A stretch of 64,000 bases of DNA from Komagataeibacter xylinus (lineage in GTDB: Bacteria > Pseudomonadota > Alphaproteobacteria > Acetobacterales > Acetobacteraceae): assembly GCF_009834365.1 (NCBI RefSeq), contig NZ_CP041348.1, positions 2,765,001-2,829,000 on the forward strand, written 5' to 3'. Every line of letters begins with the position of its first letter. Position 1 is the stretch's first letter. Positions 32,798 to 41,645 of this stretch are shown here, piece by piece. The notes beneath the pieces were generated by a model. It ran no database searches. It was not told the DNA's origin and saw only the letters and a program-made list of their open reading frames with translations. The position numbers and the translations under genes are program-made.

Positions 32798-32836
32798 GGA
32801 GTGTAGCTCCGCTTGATATATGCGGAGGACATCTCC
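32798..32836. promoter_or_regulatory. Two tandem GGAG-N5-CTCC palindromes between SDR and TetR genes
   Basis: GGAGTGTAGCTCC (32798-32810) and GGAGGACATCTCC (32824-32836) are 26 bp apart centre to centre. Each extends to a G(T/C)GGAG-N5-CTCCG(C/T) 17-mer. They fill the divergent promoter gap just upstream of the TetR start and are very probably TetR operators. Confidence 0.65.
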
Positions 32837-32856
32837 GTTTAACAAGAGGGAAACCG

Positions 32857-33438
32857 GTGACCGACGAAAAAAAGCCACGCCGCCGGCCGCGCAGCGATGG
32901 GCAGCGCAACAGGGAAAACCTGCTGAACGTGGCCAAGGCCGCGTTTACGGCGGGGGAAGTCGATATTCCCCTGGATGAGGTTGCCCGTCGTGCTGGCGTG
33001 GGCATCGGCACGCTTTACCGTCACTTCCCCAATCGTGATGCGCTGATCGAGGCGGTCTATCGCGCTGAACTCGACCGCCTTGCCGGTGCGGCCCCGGTCC
33101 TTGCCGCGAAACACCCGCCAGTGGAAGCACTGCGGGCATGGATGCGGCTGTTTGTTGACTATATTGCCGCCAAGCTGGTGATCGCCCCTGCCCTCAACGG
33201 GCTGGCAGGCGGCACGGGCACGCTCTACGCCCAGTCCGGCACCGTTTTGCAAAATGCGATCGACGGGCTTGTGGCAGCCGCCGTTGCCAGTGGCGACATC
33301 AGCGCGGATATCGAGCCGGTTGACCTGCTCCGTGCCCTGGCCGGGGTTTCGAACTATGCGGCCGGTCCCGGCTGGGAGACCAGTGCAAAGCGCCTTGTCG
33401 ATATTCTCATCGCCGGATCACGGGTATCGGGATCGTAA
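32857..33438 (+). CDS. TetR-family transcriptional regulator
   Basis: A 193-residue regulator with an N-terminal helix-turn-helix (about residues 17-62: LNVAKAAFTAGEVDIPLDEV, then ARRAGVGIGTLYRHFPNRDAL). The C-terminal ligand domain resembles the SbtR-like group (LFVDYIAAKLVIAPAL). I chose the GTG at 32857, which follows AAGAGGG at good spacing. Upstream starts would place coding sequence across the paired palindromes. It probably represses itself and the divergent SDR gene. Confidence 0.87.
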   Translation: MTDEKKPRRRPRSDGQRNRENLLNVAKAAFTAGEVDIPLDEVARRAGVGIGTLYRHFPNRDALIEAVYRAELDRLAGAAPVLAAKHPPVEALRAWMRLFVDYIAAKLVIAPALNGLAGGTGTLYAQSGTVLQNAIDGLVAAAVASGDISADIEPVDLLRALAGVSNYAAGPGWETSAKRLVDILIAGSRVSGS

Positions 33439-33671
33439 TCGGGCGCAATGAGCGTTGCCTTATGTGACGGATACAGTGCTGCCGCCATGCCTTGCAGGAA
33501 CGCCTGGCCTACTGTAACGACCAGAACCCGCGAAAAACGACGGTCCATGCCCCGATTTCGGGCTAGGGGGTCGTCGCACATACGTCCTTCATGCCATGAC
33601 ATGATTGACCAGCGTCTCCGACAAATACGGCCCGCATTGGCAGATGCCGATGCGACACATGGAGCGCGACC

Positions 33672-34787
33672 ATGCGACGGACCATTGCTATCATCGGGGC
33701 TGGCCCTGGCGGCCTGATCCTTGCCCGTATCCTGCACTTGCATGGGATCGAGGTCACGATCTATGAGGTCGAGACATCGCCAACTGCCAGAAAACAGGGC
33801 GGCCTGCTCGATATACACGAACATACCGGCCAGCTCGCGCTGAAGGCGGCGGGGCTGTATGATGTTTTCCGCCGCCTTGTCCGTCCGGGTGAGGATGCGA
33901 AGCGCGTTGTGGACAAGGACGGGACCATCCTGTTCGACAGGGCGGGACAGACTTCATCCGCGCGCCCGGAAGTTGATCGGGGCGAACTGCGCCGCATGCT
34001 GATCGGTTCTCTGCCCCCTGCCACGATCCGGTGGGGCCATAAGGTCACTTCTGTGTCGCCAGTCGCTGATGGCCGGTATGAGATTGTCTTTGCCAATGGA
34101 GCGAGAAGCACAATGGATCTGCTCGTCGGTGCAGATGGTGCCTGGTCGAAAATCCGGCCGCTTCTGACCCCTGCCCGCCCCGTCTATTCAGGCACATGCT
34201 TTATCGAGATTGCGTGCCCTGTTGCCAACGTGCACCGCGTGGTGATCGGCACAGGCACCCTGATGGCGGTGGCGCCGGGCAAGGGTATCATCATACATCG
34301 CAACGCCGACGGAAGTGTGACGGGATATGTGGCGCTGCACCGGCCGGAAACATGGGTCAGATCCATTGATTTCAGCAATGGCCGCGCGGGATTGGACGTA
34401 ATCGCACGGCAGTTCGCGGGCTGGGCACCGCACCTGACACGCTGCATTACTGACAGCATTGCCGATCCAGCGATCCGCCTGATCCATGCCCTGCCGCCCG
34501 GACTGCGGTGGCAGCACCGACCCGGCGTGACCCTGATCGGCGATGCCGCACACCTCATGTCCCCGTTCGCGGGTGAAGGGGCCAATCTTGCCCTGTATGA
34601 CGGCGCGGAACTCGCCCAATCGCTCATCACCCGCCTTGATGACATGAACGCGGCTGTGGCGGCCTATGAGGCGGCACTTTTTCCACGAAGCCACGAAGTG
34701 GCGCGTCGGTCCGCGCAGAATCTGGACCTGTTTTTTGGGCCGGATGCACCCGGTAGTGTGGTCGATCTGTTTGACCAGTTCGCGTGA
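33672..34787 (+). CDS. FAD-dependent monooxygenase, TetX/UbiH-like group A flavoprotein
   Basis: This 371-residue flavoprotein hydroxylates an aromatic or polyketide-like substrate with NAD(P)H and O2. It has the N-terminal dinucleotide fold IAIIGAGPGGLILARIL with an acidic EVET strand end, a middle DLLVGADGAWSKIRPLL segment, and the second FAD motif LIGDAAHLMSPFAGEGANLAL. Overall similarity is to the tetracycline-modifying monooxygenase group. Many chromosomal members have other substrates, so resistance is not claimed. It lies 233 bp after a TetR gene in the same direction. Confidence 0.86.
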   Translation: MRRTIAIIGAGPGGLILARILHLHGIEVTIYEVETSPTARKQGGLLDIHEHTGQLALKAAGLYDVFRRLVRPGEDAKRVVDKDGTILFDRAGQTSSARPEVDRGELRRMLIGSLPPATIRWGHKVTSVSPVADGRYEIVFANGARSTMDLLVGADGAWSKIRPLLTPARPVYSGTCFIEIACPVANVHRVVIGTGTLMAVAPGKGIIIHRNADGSVTGYVALHRPETWVRSIDFSNGRAGLDVIARQFAGWAPHLTRCITDSIADPAIRLIHALPPGLRWQHRPGVTLIGDAAHLMSPFAGEGANLALYDGAELAQSLITRLDDMNAAVAAYEAALFPRSHEVARRSAQNLDLFFGPDAPGSVVDLFDQFA

Positions 34788-34870
34788 GTGATACGTTCCT
34801 CCGGAGGATAAGCAGATACTTTCGAAAACAACTCTACAGGTCCGGCGGACATGACAACGGGTGACACGGA

Positions 34871-35089
34871 TCAGGCATCGTTCCGTGCGACCCAGACCTG
34901 ACCGTCCTTGACGTATTTACGCTTCACCGCAGCCCATGCCACGCGATTGGCCGCTTCCTCGGGGTTCTCACCTTTCGCACCATATTCGCTCCAGGCATTG
35001 TTGAATGCTGCACGGAAAATTTCCTGGGCATGGGTCGGCAGGTGCAAACGGACCCGATCTGGCAGATCGTCGATTGATGAGTAAGGCAT
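34871..35089 (-). CDS. chaB: ChaB-family protein
   Basis: A 72-residue acidic/basic mixed protein of the ChaB family, whose founder is encoded beside the ChaA cation antiporter of E. coli. The family pattern is visible as IDDLPDRVRLHLPTHAQEIF, FNNAWSEYGAKGENPEEAANRVAWAAVKRKYVK. Function in the family is unclear (a regulatory role in cation transport has been proposed). The ATG at 35089 has a GGAG upstream. No cation antiporter is nearby in this window. Confidence 0.87.
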   Translation of the reverse strand: MPYSSIDDLPDRVRLHLPTHAQEIFRAAFNNAWSEYGAKGENPEEAANRVAWAAVKRKYVKDGQVWVARNDA

Positions 35090-35320
35090 CACGGCACTCC
35101 ATTGGTCAGGATTTCATCTGTCGCGCGGAGACATATCGGAGAATTATTAGACCATGCCATGGCTGGTCGGCTGCCATACCTGTGCAGGATCAGGTCAATC
35201 CGGACCGTTTTCGCGGCCCACAGGCAGTTATGCCGAAAATGATCTATAGTGGAGGAAGTTGCCTATGCCCGGCGACGCCCCGCTCCCATCAACATGTCAT
35301 GTGCGAAACCCACGCTGATA

Positions 35321-35884
35321 TTATTCCAGAAGTCCGCTCTTGCAATAACTGTCAATAATCTCGTCAAACAGCGCAATATCCGCGCGGCTTCTGGCCATGA
35401 GCTGCGCACCGGACACGGCGGCAAAGATGGCACGGGCCCGATCCGTGCTGTGGGGGGATGCCTGATCGATCGCGGACAGCACCGTATCCAGCCATGCGAT
35501 ATTGATATCGGCAAAAATCTGGACCTCATGCCTGACGGCTTCCGGCAGGTCCGCATATTCCGCGCTCATGAAACTGCACAGGCACAGGCGGTTGCCGTTT
35601 GCGAGCGATCGGCGGAATATCTTGGGATAACGGCGCAAACATAGGCGGGGATCAGGAGTTTCTGCCCACATGGCGTCAAGGTCGGCCCTGATATCCTCCC
35701 AATAACGCCGCGCAACCGCAGCACCCAGATCGGTCTTGCTGGGGAAGTAATAATAGATACTGGCCGCCTTGATGCCGACTTCCTTTGCCAGGTCACGGAA
35801 ATTCAGGCCGTTATAGCCATGCATCTGCGCAGCCCGCCTGGCGGCGGTCAGGATGGCCTCCCTGGAACTCGAACTCATCGTCAT
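35321..35884 (-). CDS. TetR-family transcriptional regulator
   Basis: A 187-residue repressor-type protein with an N-terminal helix-turn-helix (about residues 10-55: GYNGLNFRDLAKEVGIKAAS, then IYYYFPSKTDLGAAV). The rest resembles AcuR/YxaF-like TetR C-terminal domains (RLCLCSFMSAEYADLPEAV). A glutathione S-transferase gene is divergent, and a perfect 36-bp inverted repeat lies before it. Control of the transferase in response to an electrophile is likely but inferred. Confidence 0.86.
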   Translation of the reverse strand: MTMSSSSREAILTAARRAAQMHGYNGLNFRDLAKEVGIKAASIYYYFPSKTDLGAAVARRYWEDIRADLDAMWAETPDPRLCLRRYPKIFRRSLANGNRLCLCSFMSAEYADLPEAVRHEVQIFADINIAWLDTVLSAIDQASPHSTDRARAIFAAVSGAQLMARSRADIALFDEIIDSYCKSGLLE

Positions 35885-35957
35885 GCCTCATCATCTGCCT
35901 GTGACTGACCTACCAAATGATAGATAGACGTTGACGGTCGAAATTTGAAGTCATACT

Positions 35958-35993
35958 GTCATTTATCTACCATGTGGCAGGTAGATAAATGAC
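35958..35993. promoter_or_regulatory. Perfect 14-bp-arm inverted repeat before the GST gene
   Basis: GTCATTTATCTACC, an 8-base spacer, then GGTAGATAAATGAC: both arms match exactly. It lies between the divergent TetR and GST genes, upstream of the chosen GST start. A related CCTACCAAATGATAGATAG occurs nearer the TetR gene. It is very likely the operator of this TetR protein. Confidence 0.7.
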
Positions 35994-36038
35994 ACGATGC
36001 CGAAGATCCTCATTTCCGATGGCAACGAGGTTACGCTC

Positions 36039-36686
36039 ATGAAAATCTACGACTGGCCTACAGGCCCCTATCCGGCCCGCGTGCGGATTGCCCTGGCGGA
36101 GAAAAATCTTCTGTCTGATGTCGAATTCGTACCGGTCAACCTGTGGAAAGGTGAACACAGGAAAGCTGACTTTCTGGCCAAAAATTATTCGGGAACCTTG
36201 CCGGTCCTTGAACTTGAGGATGGTACCTGTCTTGCTGAATGCACGGCCATTACGGTCTATCTCGATGCACTCGTGGGAGAACCCACGCTGACCGGTCGAA
36301 CGCCGCTTGAAAAAGGCGTGATCCACATGATGACAAAACGCGCCGAGATCGAGATGCTGGATGCGATCAGCGTCTATTTTCATAACGCGACACCCGGTCT
36401 CGGCCCCGATGTGGAACGCGACCAGAACCGGGAATGGGGATTGCGCCAGCGGGACCGGGCGCTACGCGGGATGCATTATCTTGATGCGGTTTTAAGAAAG
36501 CAGCCGTTCATTGCAGGTGACGCTTTCTCGATGGCGGATATCGCCGTTATCGGGGGCTTCCTATTCGCCGCAGCCGTAAAATTGCCTGTTCCGCAGGAAT
36601 GCGAGGCACTTCTCACCTGGTATGCCACGATGCAGGAGCGCCCGAGTGTGCGGAAGCAACTGGCCATTGTGCCGCCGCCTCACTGA
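36039..36686 (+). CDS. Glutathione S-transferase family protein
   Basis: A 215-residue protein with the thioredoxin-like N-terminal domain (KIYDWPTGPYPARVRIALAE) and the substrate loop SGTLPVLELEDGTCLAECTA. The Ser/Thr-Glu-Ser glutathione contact is degenerate here (ECTA). The all-helical C-terminal domain contains the N-capping box FSMADI (S-x-x-D). It conjugates or isomerises electrophiles with glutathione in the cytosol. The ATG at 36039 has a GAGG ribosome site; an ATG 14 codons earlier nearly abuts the operator repeat. Likely controlled by the divergent TetR protein. Confidence 0.86.
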   Translation: MKIYDWPTGPYPARVRIALAEKNLLSDVEFVPVNLWKGEHRKADFLAKNYSGTLPVLELEDGTCLAECTAITVYLDALVGEPTLTGRTPLEKGVIHMMTKRAEIEMLDAISVYFHNATPGLGPDVERDQNREWGLRQRDRALRGMHYLDAVLRKQPFIAGDAFSMADIAVIGGFLFAAAVKLPVPQECEALLTWYATMQERPSVRKQLAIVPPPH

Positions 36687-36726
36687 ATTACGCGCACACC
36701 AGCACCCGCGGGCCTGCAACATGCAC

Positions 36727-36885
36727 GGCCGCCAGTGGACTCGACTCAGGGCTGCTCCTGACGCAGATCATCAAGATCCGGGGGGCAAGGTCATCGGTCG
36801 GGTGTCCTCGCAGGAGAAGGTCGGGATCGCGCGTCAGGCCGGTGCCGATCACGTCATTGTGGATGCTGGCAGCCTGATTCCCTGA
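36727..36885 (+). pseudogene. Zinc-type/quinone oxidoreductase fragment (MDR family)
   Basis: Two frames together encode a piece of the cofactor-binding domain of a medium-chain dehydrogenase/quinone oxidoreductase: GLLLTQIIKIRGA, then, after a frame change, KVIGRVSSQEKVGIARQAGA and DHVIVDAGSL. The frames switch in the G-run near 36780. No other part of the gene is present. The rest of the 312-bp gap before the DeoR gene holds only its promoter region. Confidence 0.65.
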
Positions 36886-36953
36886 AAAAGCAGGAAAGGC
36901 TGGATTATCCGGGACACGCAGCCGTGCAGCCCATAACCAACGTTTGCGGTTTT

Positions 36954-36969
36954 ATGCATTATATTGCAT
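36954..36969. promoter_or_regulatory. Palindrome before the DeoR-type gene
   Basis: ATGCA and TGCAT are separated by six AT-rich bases, 29 bp upstream of the ATG. The surrounding DNA also carries two TTTG(T)GCGGT motifs. This could be an autoregulatory site of the DeoR-type protein; evidence is weak. Confidence 0.3.
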
Positions 36970-36998
36970 GTTTGTGCGGTATTTGTTGGTGACCGCAC

Positions 36999-37742
36999 AT
37001 GAGCAAACTTTCACGGCAACATCGCCTGCTCGCCATGCTGACCGACACGGGCGAGCTGCTCGTGTCAGAAGCGGCGGCAGTTCTTGGCGTGTCGGATGAT
37101 ACCATCCGGCGCGACCTGTGCGCACTGGAAAAGCAGGGCTGCCTTCACAAGACACACGGCGGGGCCGTCTCGATTGATCTTGGCGGCATGGCGCGCACGA
37201 CACGCTCCAGCCTGCTGCCCGTGCAGAAAAAACGGATTGGTGAAGCTGCGGCAGCGGCCGTTCCGGCCGGGTCCACGCTGTTCCTTGACGCTGGCAGCAC
37301 AACGCTTGCAATGGCCGAAGCTCTGGCGGTACCGGCAACGGTCATCACCAATTCGCTCGACATTGCCAGCCGGATAGAGGGACGGCCAGCACTCCGGCTG
37401 ATCCTGGCGGGTGGGGAATGGGATTCCCGGCAACGGCTGTTCTCCGGTGCGGCTGCCCGATCTGTTCTGGGTCTGTATCGCGCTGACATTGCCATCCTTG
37501 GGGCCTGCGCGGTCAGCACCCGAGGATCGGTGACAGCAGGCGAGGAACGCGACGCCGACATGAAACGGAGCATGATCGACGCCGCCAGCGAAGCCTGGCT
37601 GCTCGCCGATCATCTTAAATTCGGCCATGTCGAACCGCATCACGTAGCAGACCTGGTGCAATTCTGCCGTGTCTATTCGGACCGCGCCCAGGTCGGCCCT
37701 GACATGGAGCGGGCGGGACCGGAATTCATCATAGCATCCTGA
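36999..37742 (+). CDS. DeoR/GlpR-family transcriptional regulator
   Basis: A 247-residue sugar-phosphate-responsive repressor type. The DeoR helix-turn-helix lies at about residues 6-58 (LLAMLTDTGELLVSEAAAVL, then GVSDDTIRRDLCALEKQG). The C-terminal sensor domain has the phosphosugar-binding patterns DAGSTTLAMAEAL, TNSLDIAS and ACAVSTRGSVTAGEERDADM. It is first in a likely three-gene operon with a Gfo/Idh/MocA dehydrogenase 14 bp downstream, so it probably regulates sugar or polyol catabolism and its own operon. Confidence 0.88.
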   Translation: MSKLSRQHRLLAMLTDTGELLVSEAAAVLGVSDDTIRRDLCALEKQGCLHKTHGGAVSIDLGGMARTTRSSLLPVQKKRIGEAAAAAVPAGSTLFLDAGSTTLAMAEALAVPATVITNSLDIASRIEGRPALRLILAGGEWDSRQRLFSGAAARSVLGLYRADIAILGACAVSTRGSVTAGEERDADMKRSMIDAASEAWLLADHLKFGHVEPHHVADLVQFCRVYSDRAQVGPDMERAGPEFIIAS

Positions 37743-37756
37743 AGGGGCATCAGATC

Positions 37757-38827
37757 ATGAGCCAGTTTCCTCCCGTCATCCGCGTCGGCCTGATTGGCTA
37801 CGGATTTGCGGGAAAGACCTTCCACAAACCCCTGCTGATGGCAGAACCGCGCATGCGGATTACCCGTGTCGCATCGAGCAACAGCGAGAAGGTGCATGCT
37901 GATCTGCCCAACATTACGGTTGACGCTGAGCCTGCAGCTCTCATGGCGAACGAGGATGTCGATCTTGTCGTTATCGCAACGCCGAATGAATACCATGCCC
38001 CACTGGCACGGCAGGCGCTACTTGCTGGCAAGAACGTCGTCGTGGACAAGCCCTTCACGCTGACTCTGGCGCAGGCGCGCGAGCTGGTGGCGCTGGCGGC
38101 GCAGCAGGACAGATTGCTGTCCGTCTTCCATAACCGGCGCTGGGACAGTGATTTCCTGAGCGTGAAGAATGCGCTTGCAAGCGGATTGATCGGCCGGGTG
38201 ACGCATTTTGAATCCCATTTTGACCGCTTCCGGCCCGTGGTCCGCAAACGCTGGCGCGAAGGCAATGAGCCTGGGGCCGGGCTGTGGTTCGATCTTGGCC
38301 CGCATCTGATCGATCAGGCGCTGTGCCTGTTTGGCCTGCCTCTTGCCGTGCATGGCGACCTGATGAAGCAGCGTGACGGCGCCCTGTCGGACGATTGGGC
38401 GCATGTCGTGCTGGAATACGACCGGCATCGCGTGATCCTGCACGGCAGTATGCTGGTTGCAGGCGGGGTGCCGCGTTTCGTCGTGCACGGCGAGAAAGGC
38501 AGCATCCTCAAACGGAGGCCAGACACTCAGGAAGCCCAGCTCCTTGCAGGCATGACACCCGGCGCTGCTGGCTGGGGGCATGATCCTGACCCGCTTCTTG
38601 CCTATGACGGAAATGGATCGGAACAGGAGATTCCGGCACTCATCGGCGATCAGCGACGCTATTACGCCGGCATCGCGGATGCACTGACAGGTATTGACCC
38701 AAACCCTGTGCCCCCGATCCAGGCACTGGCCGTGATGGCCGTTATCGAAGCCGCAAACCGATCATCCTACGAGAAAGCATCCGTAGGGCTGGATCTCACC
38801 AAGGAGGAAATCGCCGCATGGCCATAG
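37757..38827 (+). CDS. Gfo/Idh/MocA-family oxidoreductase
   Basis: A 356-residue NAD(P)-dependent sugar or inositol-type dehydrogenase. The N-terminal Rossmann fold starts VGLIGYGFAGKTFHKPLL. The conserved V-x-K-P motif is VDKPFTLTLAQA, and the C-terminal domain contains GLWFDLGPHLIDQAL with the catalytic-type His. This layout resembles the YdgJ/YvaA (scyllo-inositol dehydrogenase) subgroup. Its last ten bases overlap the UPF0303 gene, so the two are co-translated. The substrate is not determinable from sequence. Confidence 0.89.
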   Translation: MSQFPPVIRVGLIGYGFAGKTFHKPLLMAEPRMRITRVASSNSEKVHADLPNITVDAEPAALMANEDVDLVVIATPNEYHAPLARQALLAGKNVVVDKPFTLTLAQARELVALAAQQDRLLSVFHNRRWDSDFLSVKNALASGLIGRVTHFESHFDRFRPVVRKRWREGNEPGAGLWFDLGPHLIDQALCLFGLPLAVHGDLMKQRDGALSDDWAHVVLEYDRHRVILHGSMLVAGGVPRFVVHGEKGSILKRRPDTQEAQLLAGMTPGAAGWGHDPDPLLAYDGNGSEQEIPALIGDQRRYYAGIADALTGIDPNPVPPIQALAVMAVIEAANRSSYEKASVGLDLTKEEIAAWP

Positions 38828-39321
38828 CAGATGACCTGCGCATGATCGCGCAGCAGGAGCGTGAACTCGCCTTTGCGAAATTCGACGAGGCCGATGCATG
38901 GCAACTGGGCCAGTTCTTACAGGAATGGGGACAGACGAACCGGGCACCGATCGCCATAGACGTCCGGACCTTCAACCGTCCCCTGTTTTTTGCTGCCCTG
39001 CCCGGATCGACGCCGGACAATACCGACTGGATCCGTCGCAAATGCAATATGGTCGATCGCTATCGGCGGAGCAGTTACGCGATCGGGCTTGAAATGAAAA
39101 CCAAGGGCACGACGCTGGAGGAACGTTATGGCTTATCGCTCCGGGATTATGCCCCATATGGCGGCGCCTTCCCGATCGTGCTGGACAAAACCGGCGTGAT
39201 TGGCTCCGTGACCGTCTCGGGACTGGATCAGCGCGAGGACCATATGCTGGTTGTCACGGCGCTCTGTAAGGCTCTCGGACGGGACGCGAAGAAATACACC
39301 CTCGAAGCCGTCACGACCTGA
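38818..39321 (+). CDS. UPF0303/HbpS-like heme-degrading-domain protein
   Basis: A 167-residue protein of the UPF0303 family (YBR137W-like, DUF336-related fold), recognisable by FDEADAWQLGQFL, APIAIDVRTFNRPLFFAALP, NTDWIRRKCNMVDRYRRSSY and GGAFPIVLDKTGVIGSVTVS. Related HbpS proteins bind heme, but a catalytic role here is not shown. Bacterial members are often encoded with sugar dehydrogenases, as here. Start overlaps the preceding gene by ten bases. Confidence 0.85.
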   Translation: MAIADDLRMIAQQERELAFAKFDEADAWQLGQFLQEWGQTNRAPIAIDVRTFNRPLFFAALPGSTPDNTDWIRRKCNMVDRYRRSSYAIGLEMKTKGTTLEERYGLSLRDYAPYGGAFPIVLDKTGVIGSVTVSGLDQREDHMLVVTALCKALGRDAKKYTLEAVTT

Positions 39322-39442
39322 GATACTTATCATTCAGAATACGGGCATCCATGATGCCGGGTAACCTCTCCCTTGATGGCATCAGTCCATTCCGGATGGA
39401 ACCAAAAGAAATGAGCCGGGTGCGACCGGTCTGCACCCTCAT

Positions 39443-40786
39443 TCATTCGGCGGCGTTACCGGACACACGCCATACGACGCCGCCCACATCGTCTGCCACC
39501 AGCAATGCTCCCGAATTATCAAGCGTGAGGCCCACCGGTCGACCATGCACATGCGCTTCGTCCGGTGTCAGGAAACCCGTAAGCACACCAACCGGCGTGC
39601 CGGACGGCTTCCCGTCGGCGAACGGTACATAGATGACCCTGTAGCCACTCTTGGGTCGCCGGTTCCACGACCCATGCTGTGCAACGAACAGTCCATGACG
39701 CCAGGCGTCCGGAAGCTGGGTGGCATCCTGGGAGAAGGTGATGCCGAGGGAGGCCGTATGCGGGCCAAGCGCGTAATCCGGCGCAATCGCCTGCGCGACG
39801 AGATCCGGTCGCTGCGGCGAGACCCGTGCATCAACATGCTGGCCGTAATAGCTGTAAGGCCAGCCATAGAATGCGCCTTCCTTGACCGAGGTAATGTAGT
39901 CGGGGACGAGATCACTGCCAATTTCATCGCGCTCATTGACCGCCACCCACAGGGCACCGCTCTCCGGCTCAAAAGCCAGGCCGTTCGGGTTGCGCAGCCC
40001 GGTTGCATAGGGCGTCAGCTTTTCCGTGGCCAGATCGAGCCGGTCGATCCGGGCCCGCCCCTCTTCGACTTCCATCCCGTTATCGGCAACATTGCTGTTT
40101 GATCCGACGGTCACGTACAGGAAGCGCCCGTCCGGGCTGGCGAGCAGGTTTTTCGTCCAGTGATGGTTGTAGCCCGCTGGCAGATCCGTGACCTTGGTTC
40201 CCGGCGCATCAATCCGCGTGTCGCCGTCATGATAGGGAAAACGAAGGATTGCGTTGGCATTGGCGACGTAGAGATCATTACCCACCAGCGCCATGCCGAA
40301 AGGCGAATAGAGATGATCGAGAAACACCGTGCGGGTGTCCGCCGACCCATCGCCCTTGGTGTCGCGGAGCAGGATAATCCGGTTCGGGCTGGCCTCCCCC
40401 GCGCCAACCTTGCCCATCACAAAGCCCGCAATGCGGTTTTTGAGTGTCTGGACATCCGTTTTGGGCGAATTGCTCTCGGCCACCAGAATATCGCCATTGG
40501 GTAACCGATAAAGCCATCGGGGATGGTCGAGACCCTTTGCATAGGGTGTAACCGCCAGCCCCTGAGCCGCTGTGGGCACCTGCCCCTGCGCCCAGCCCAC
40601 GGGTGTCGCTACATTGATAGTCGGAAACACGGTATGGTCGGGCTGCGGCAGATCAGGGCGCGGGCCTGTTCCCGCGGTTACGGGAAGGGATGCGACTTCG
40701 GGGCGCAGGACGAGCTTCCATGTCGCTGCACCGAGCACTGCCAGACCGATCACTCCGGCACTGCCCCAACGTATCCATGTCTTCAT
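39443..40786 (-). CDS. Membrane-anchored PQQ-type sugar dehydrogenase, L-sorbosone dehydrogenase family
   Basis: A 447-residue oxidoreductase with a single N-terminal membrane anchor (about residues 8-27) and a periplasmic six-bladed propeller of the glucose/sorbosone dehydrogenase family. Motifs include [79 protein letters not shown] and [18 protein letters not shown]. Members in acetic acid bacteria oxidise L-sorbosone or related aldoses. The cofactor (PQQ) is inferred from family membership. It appears monocistronic, convergent to the UPF0303 operon. Confidence 0.87.
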   Translation of the reverse strand: MKTWIRWGSAGVIGLAVLGAATWKLVLRPEVASLPVTAGTGPRPDLPQPDHTVFPTINVATPVGWAQGQVPTAAQGLAVTPYAKGLDHPRWLYRLPNGDILVAESNSPKTDVQTLKNRIAGFVMGKVGAGEASPNRIILLRDTKGDGSADTRTVFLDHLYSPFGMALVGNDLYVANANAILRFPYHDGDTRIDAPGTKVTDLPAGYNHHWTKNLLASPDGRFLYVTVGSNSNVADNGMEVEEGRARIDRLDLATEKLTPYATGLRNPNGLAFEPESGALWVAVNERDEIGSDLVPDYITSVKEGAFYGWPYSYYGQHVDARVSPQRPDLVAQAIAPDYALGPHTASLGITFSQDATQLPDAWRHGLFVAQHGSWNRRPKSGYRVIYVPFADGKPSGTPVGVLTGFLTPDEAHVHGRPVGLTLDNSGALLVADDVGGVVWRVSGNAAE

Positions 40787-40833
40787 GCTATTCTCTCGGC
40801 TCCATGTTGCCCGGAAAAATCCTGCGATCCGTG

Positions 40834-41445
40834 CTATGCTTCAGCACCGCCCTCTGGCAGGGCAAAGCCAAGAACGTCTGCCAGATGGGCACGGTAGCGC
40901 GCGACGGTCCGATCAACCGCCGGTTCCTTCATAACGTTTGACGCAAGATACGTTGCAAACGGCGCCATGCCCAGAAACTGGTTAGCCTTGTGGAAGGGAA
41001 AATAGACCGCATCAATCCCCTTCCCTTCAAAGAACTGCGCCGGATCGACAAAGGCTTCTTCCGGGGCGTTCCATGTCAGGGAAAGCATGTAATGCTTCCC
41101 CTGCAGCAGGCCGCCTGACCCATATTTGCGCTCAGGCTGCGACCGGCTGCGCCCATCATTGGCGTAAAGTGTGCCATGACCGGCGGTGAACACTTCATCG
41201 ACATATTTCTTGACGGTCCATGGCGCGCCCATCCACCAACCCGGCATCTGGTAGATGACCAGATCCGCCCACAGCATATTCTCGACTTCGGCCTGAATAT
41301 CGTAGCCAGCATCGATCTTTGTCTGCCGCGTGTTGAAACCTGCGTTTGACAGGACCGCAAGGGCGACGTCATGCAGCGTATCGTTCAGACGACCATGAGA
41401 ATGGGCGAAAGCCTTTCCGCCGTTCAGAAGGAGAATGTTTTTCAT
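40834..41445 (-). CDS. mdaB: MdaB-like NAD(P)H:quinone reductase (flavodoxin fold)
   Basis: A 203-residue FAD-type two-electron quinone reductase of the MdaB/YwrO family, which protects against quinones and redox cyclers. It starts [20 protein letters not shown] and has [20 protein letters not shown], the family hallmark with two tryptophans. [16 protein letters not shown] and [17 protein letters not shown] follow. Homology begins at 41445; an open frame 19 codons longer has no support. A LysR regulator is divergent, with a TGTTCC-N4-GGAACA dyad in the gap. Confidence 0.9.
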   Translation of the reverse strand: MKNILLLNGGKAFAHSHGRLNDTLHDVALAVLSNAGFNTRQTKIDAGYDIQAEVENMLWADLVIYQMPGWWMGAPWTVKKYVDEVFTAGHGTLYANDGRSRSQPERKYGSGGLLQGKHYMLSLTWNAPEEAFVDPAQFFEGKGIDAVYFPFHKANQFLGMAPFATYLASNVMKEPAVDRTVARYRAHLADVLGFALPEGGAEA

Positions 41446-41554
41446 CGCAATAATGTCCTGCAAAAAGCATCCCGGATACGCCTGACCAGAATTCAGAGCC
41501 ATTGCGCGGAAGCATTTTCAATATGACGGCGTCTTGGCGGTGAGCGCGGTATCT

Positions 41555-41570
41555 GTTCCCTATGGAACAT
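41555..41570. promoter_or_regulatory. Dyad between mdaB-like and LysR genes
   Basis: TGTTCC and GGAACA are separated by four bases in the 200-bp divergent gap. This is a likely binding site of the adjacent LysR-type regulator, though its spacing differs from the classical T-N11-A. Confidence 0.4.
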
Positions 41571-41645
41571 GATGAACTTGACAAGCTTTGATAATCCGTC
41601 GTTTCTCCACAGCACTTGTGAACCTGTTTCATCAAAGAGGCGTTG

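Noticed and set aside
31530..32816. A 428-codon plus-strand frame across the SDR gene
   Set aside because: Antisense of the SDR gene, without domains. It would also cover the divergent promoter region.
33672..34787. Calling the monooxygenase a tetracycline-resistance gene
   Set aside because: Similarity is to the general TetX/UbiH group only; no resistance-type context is visible.
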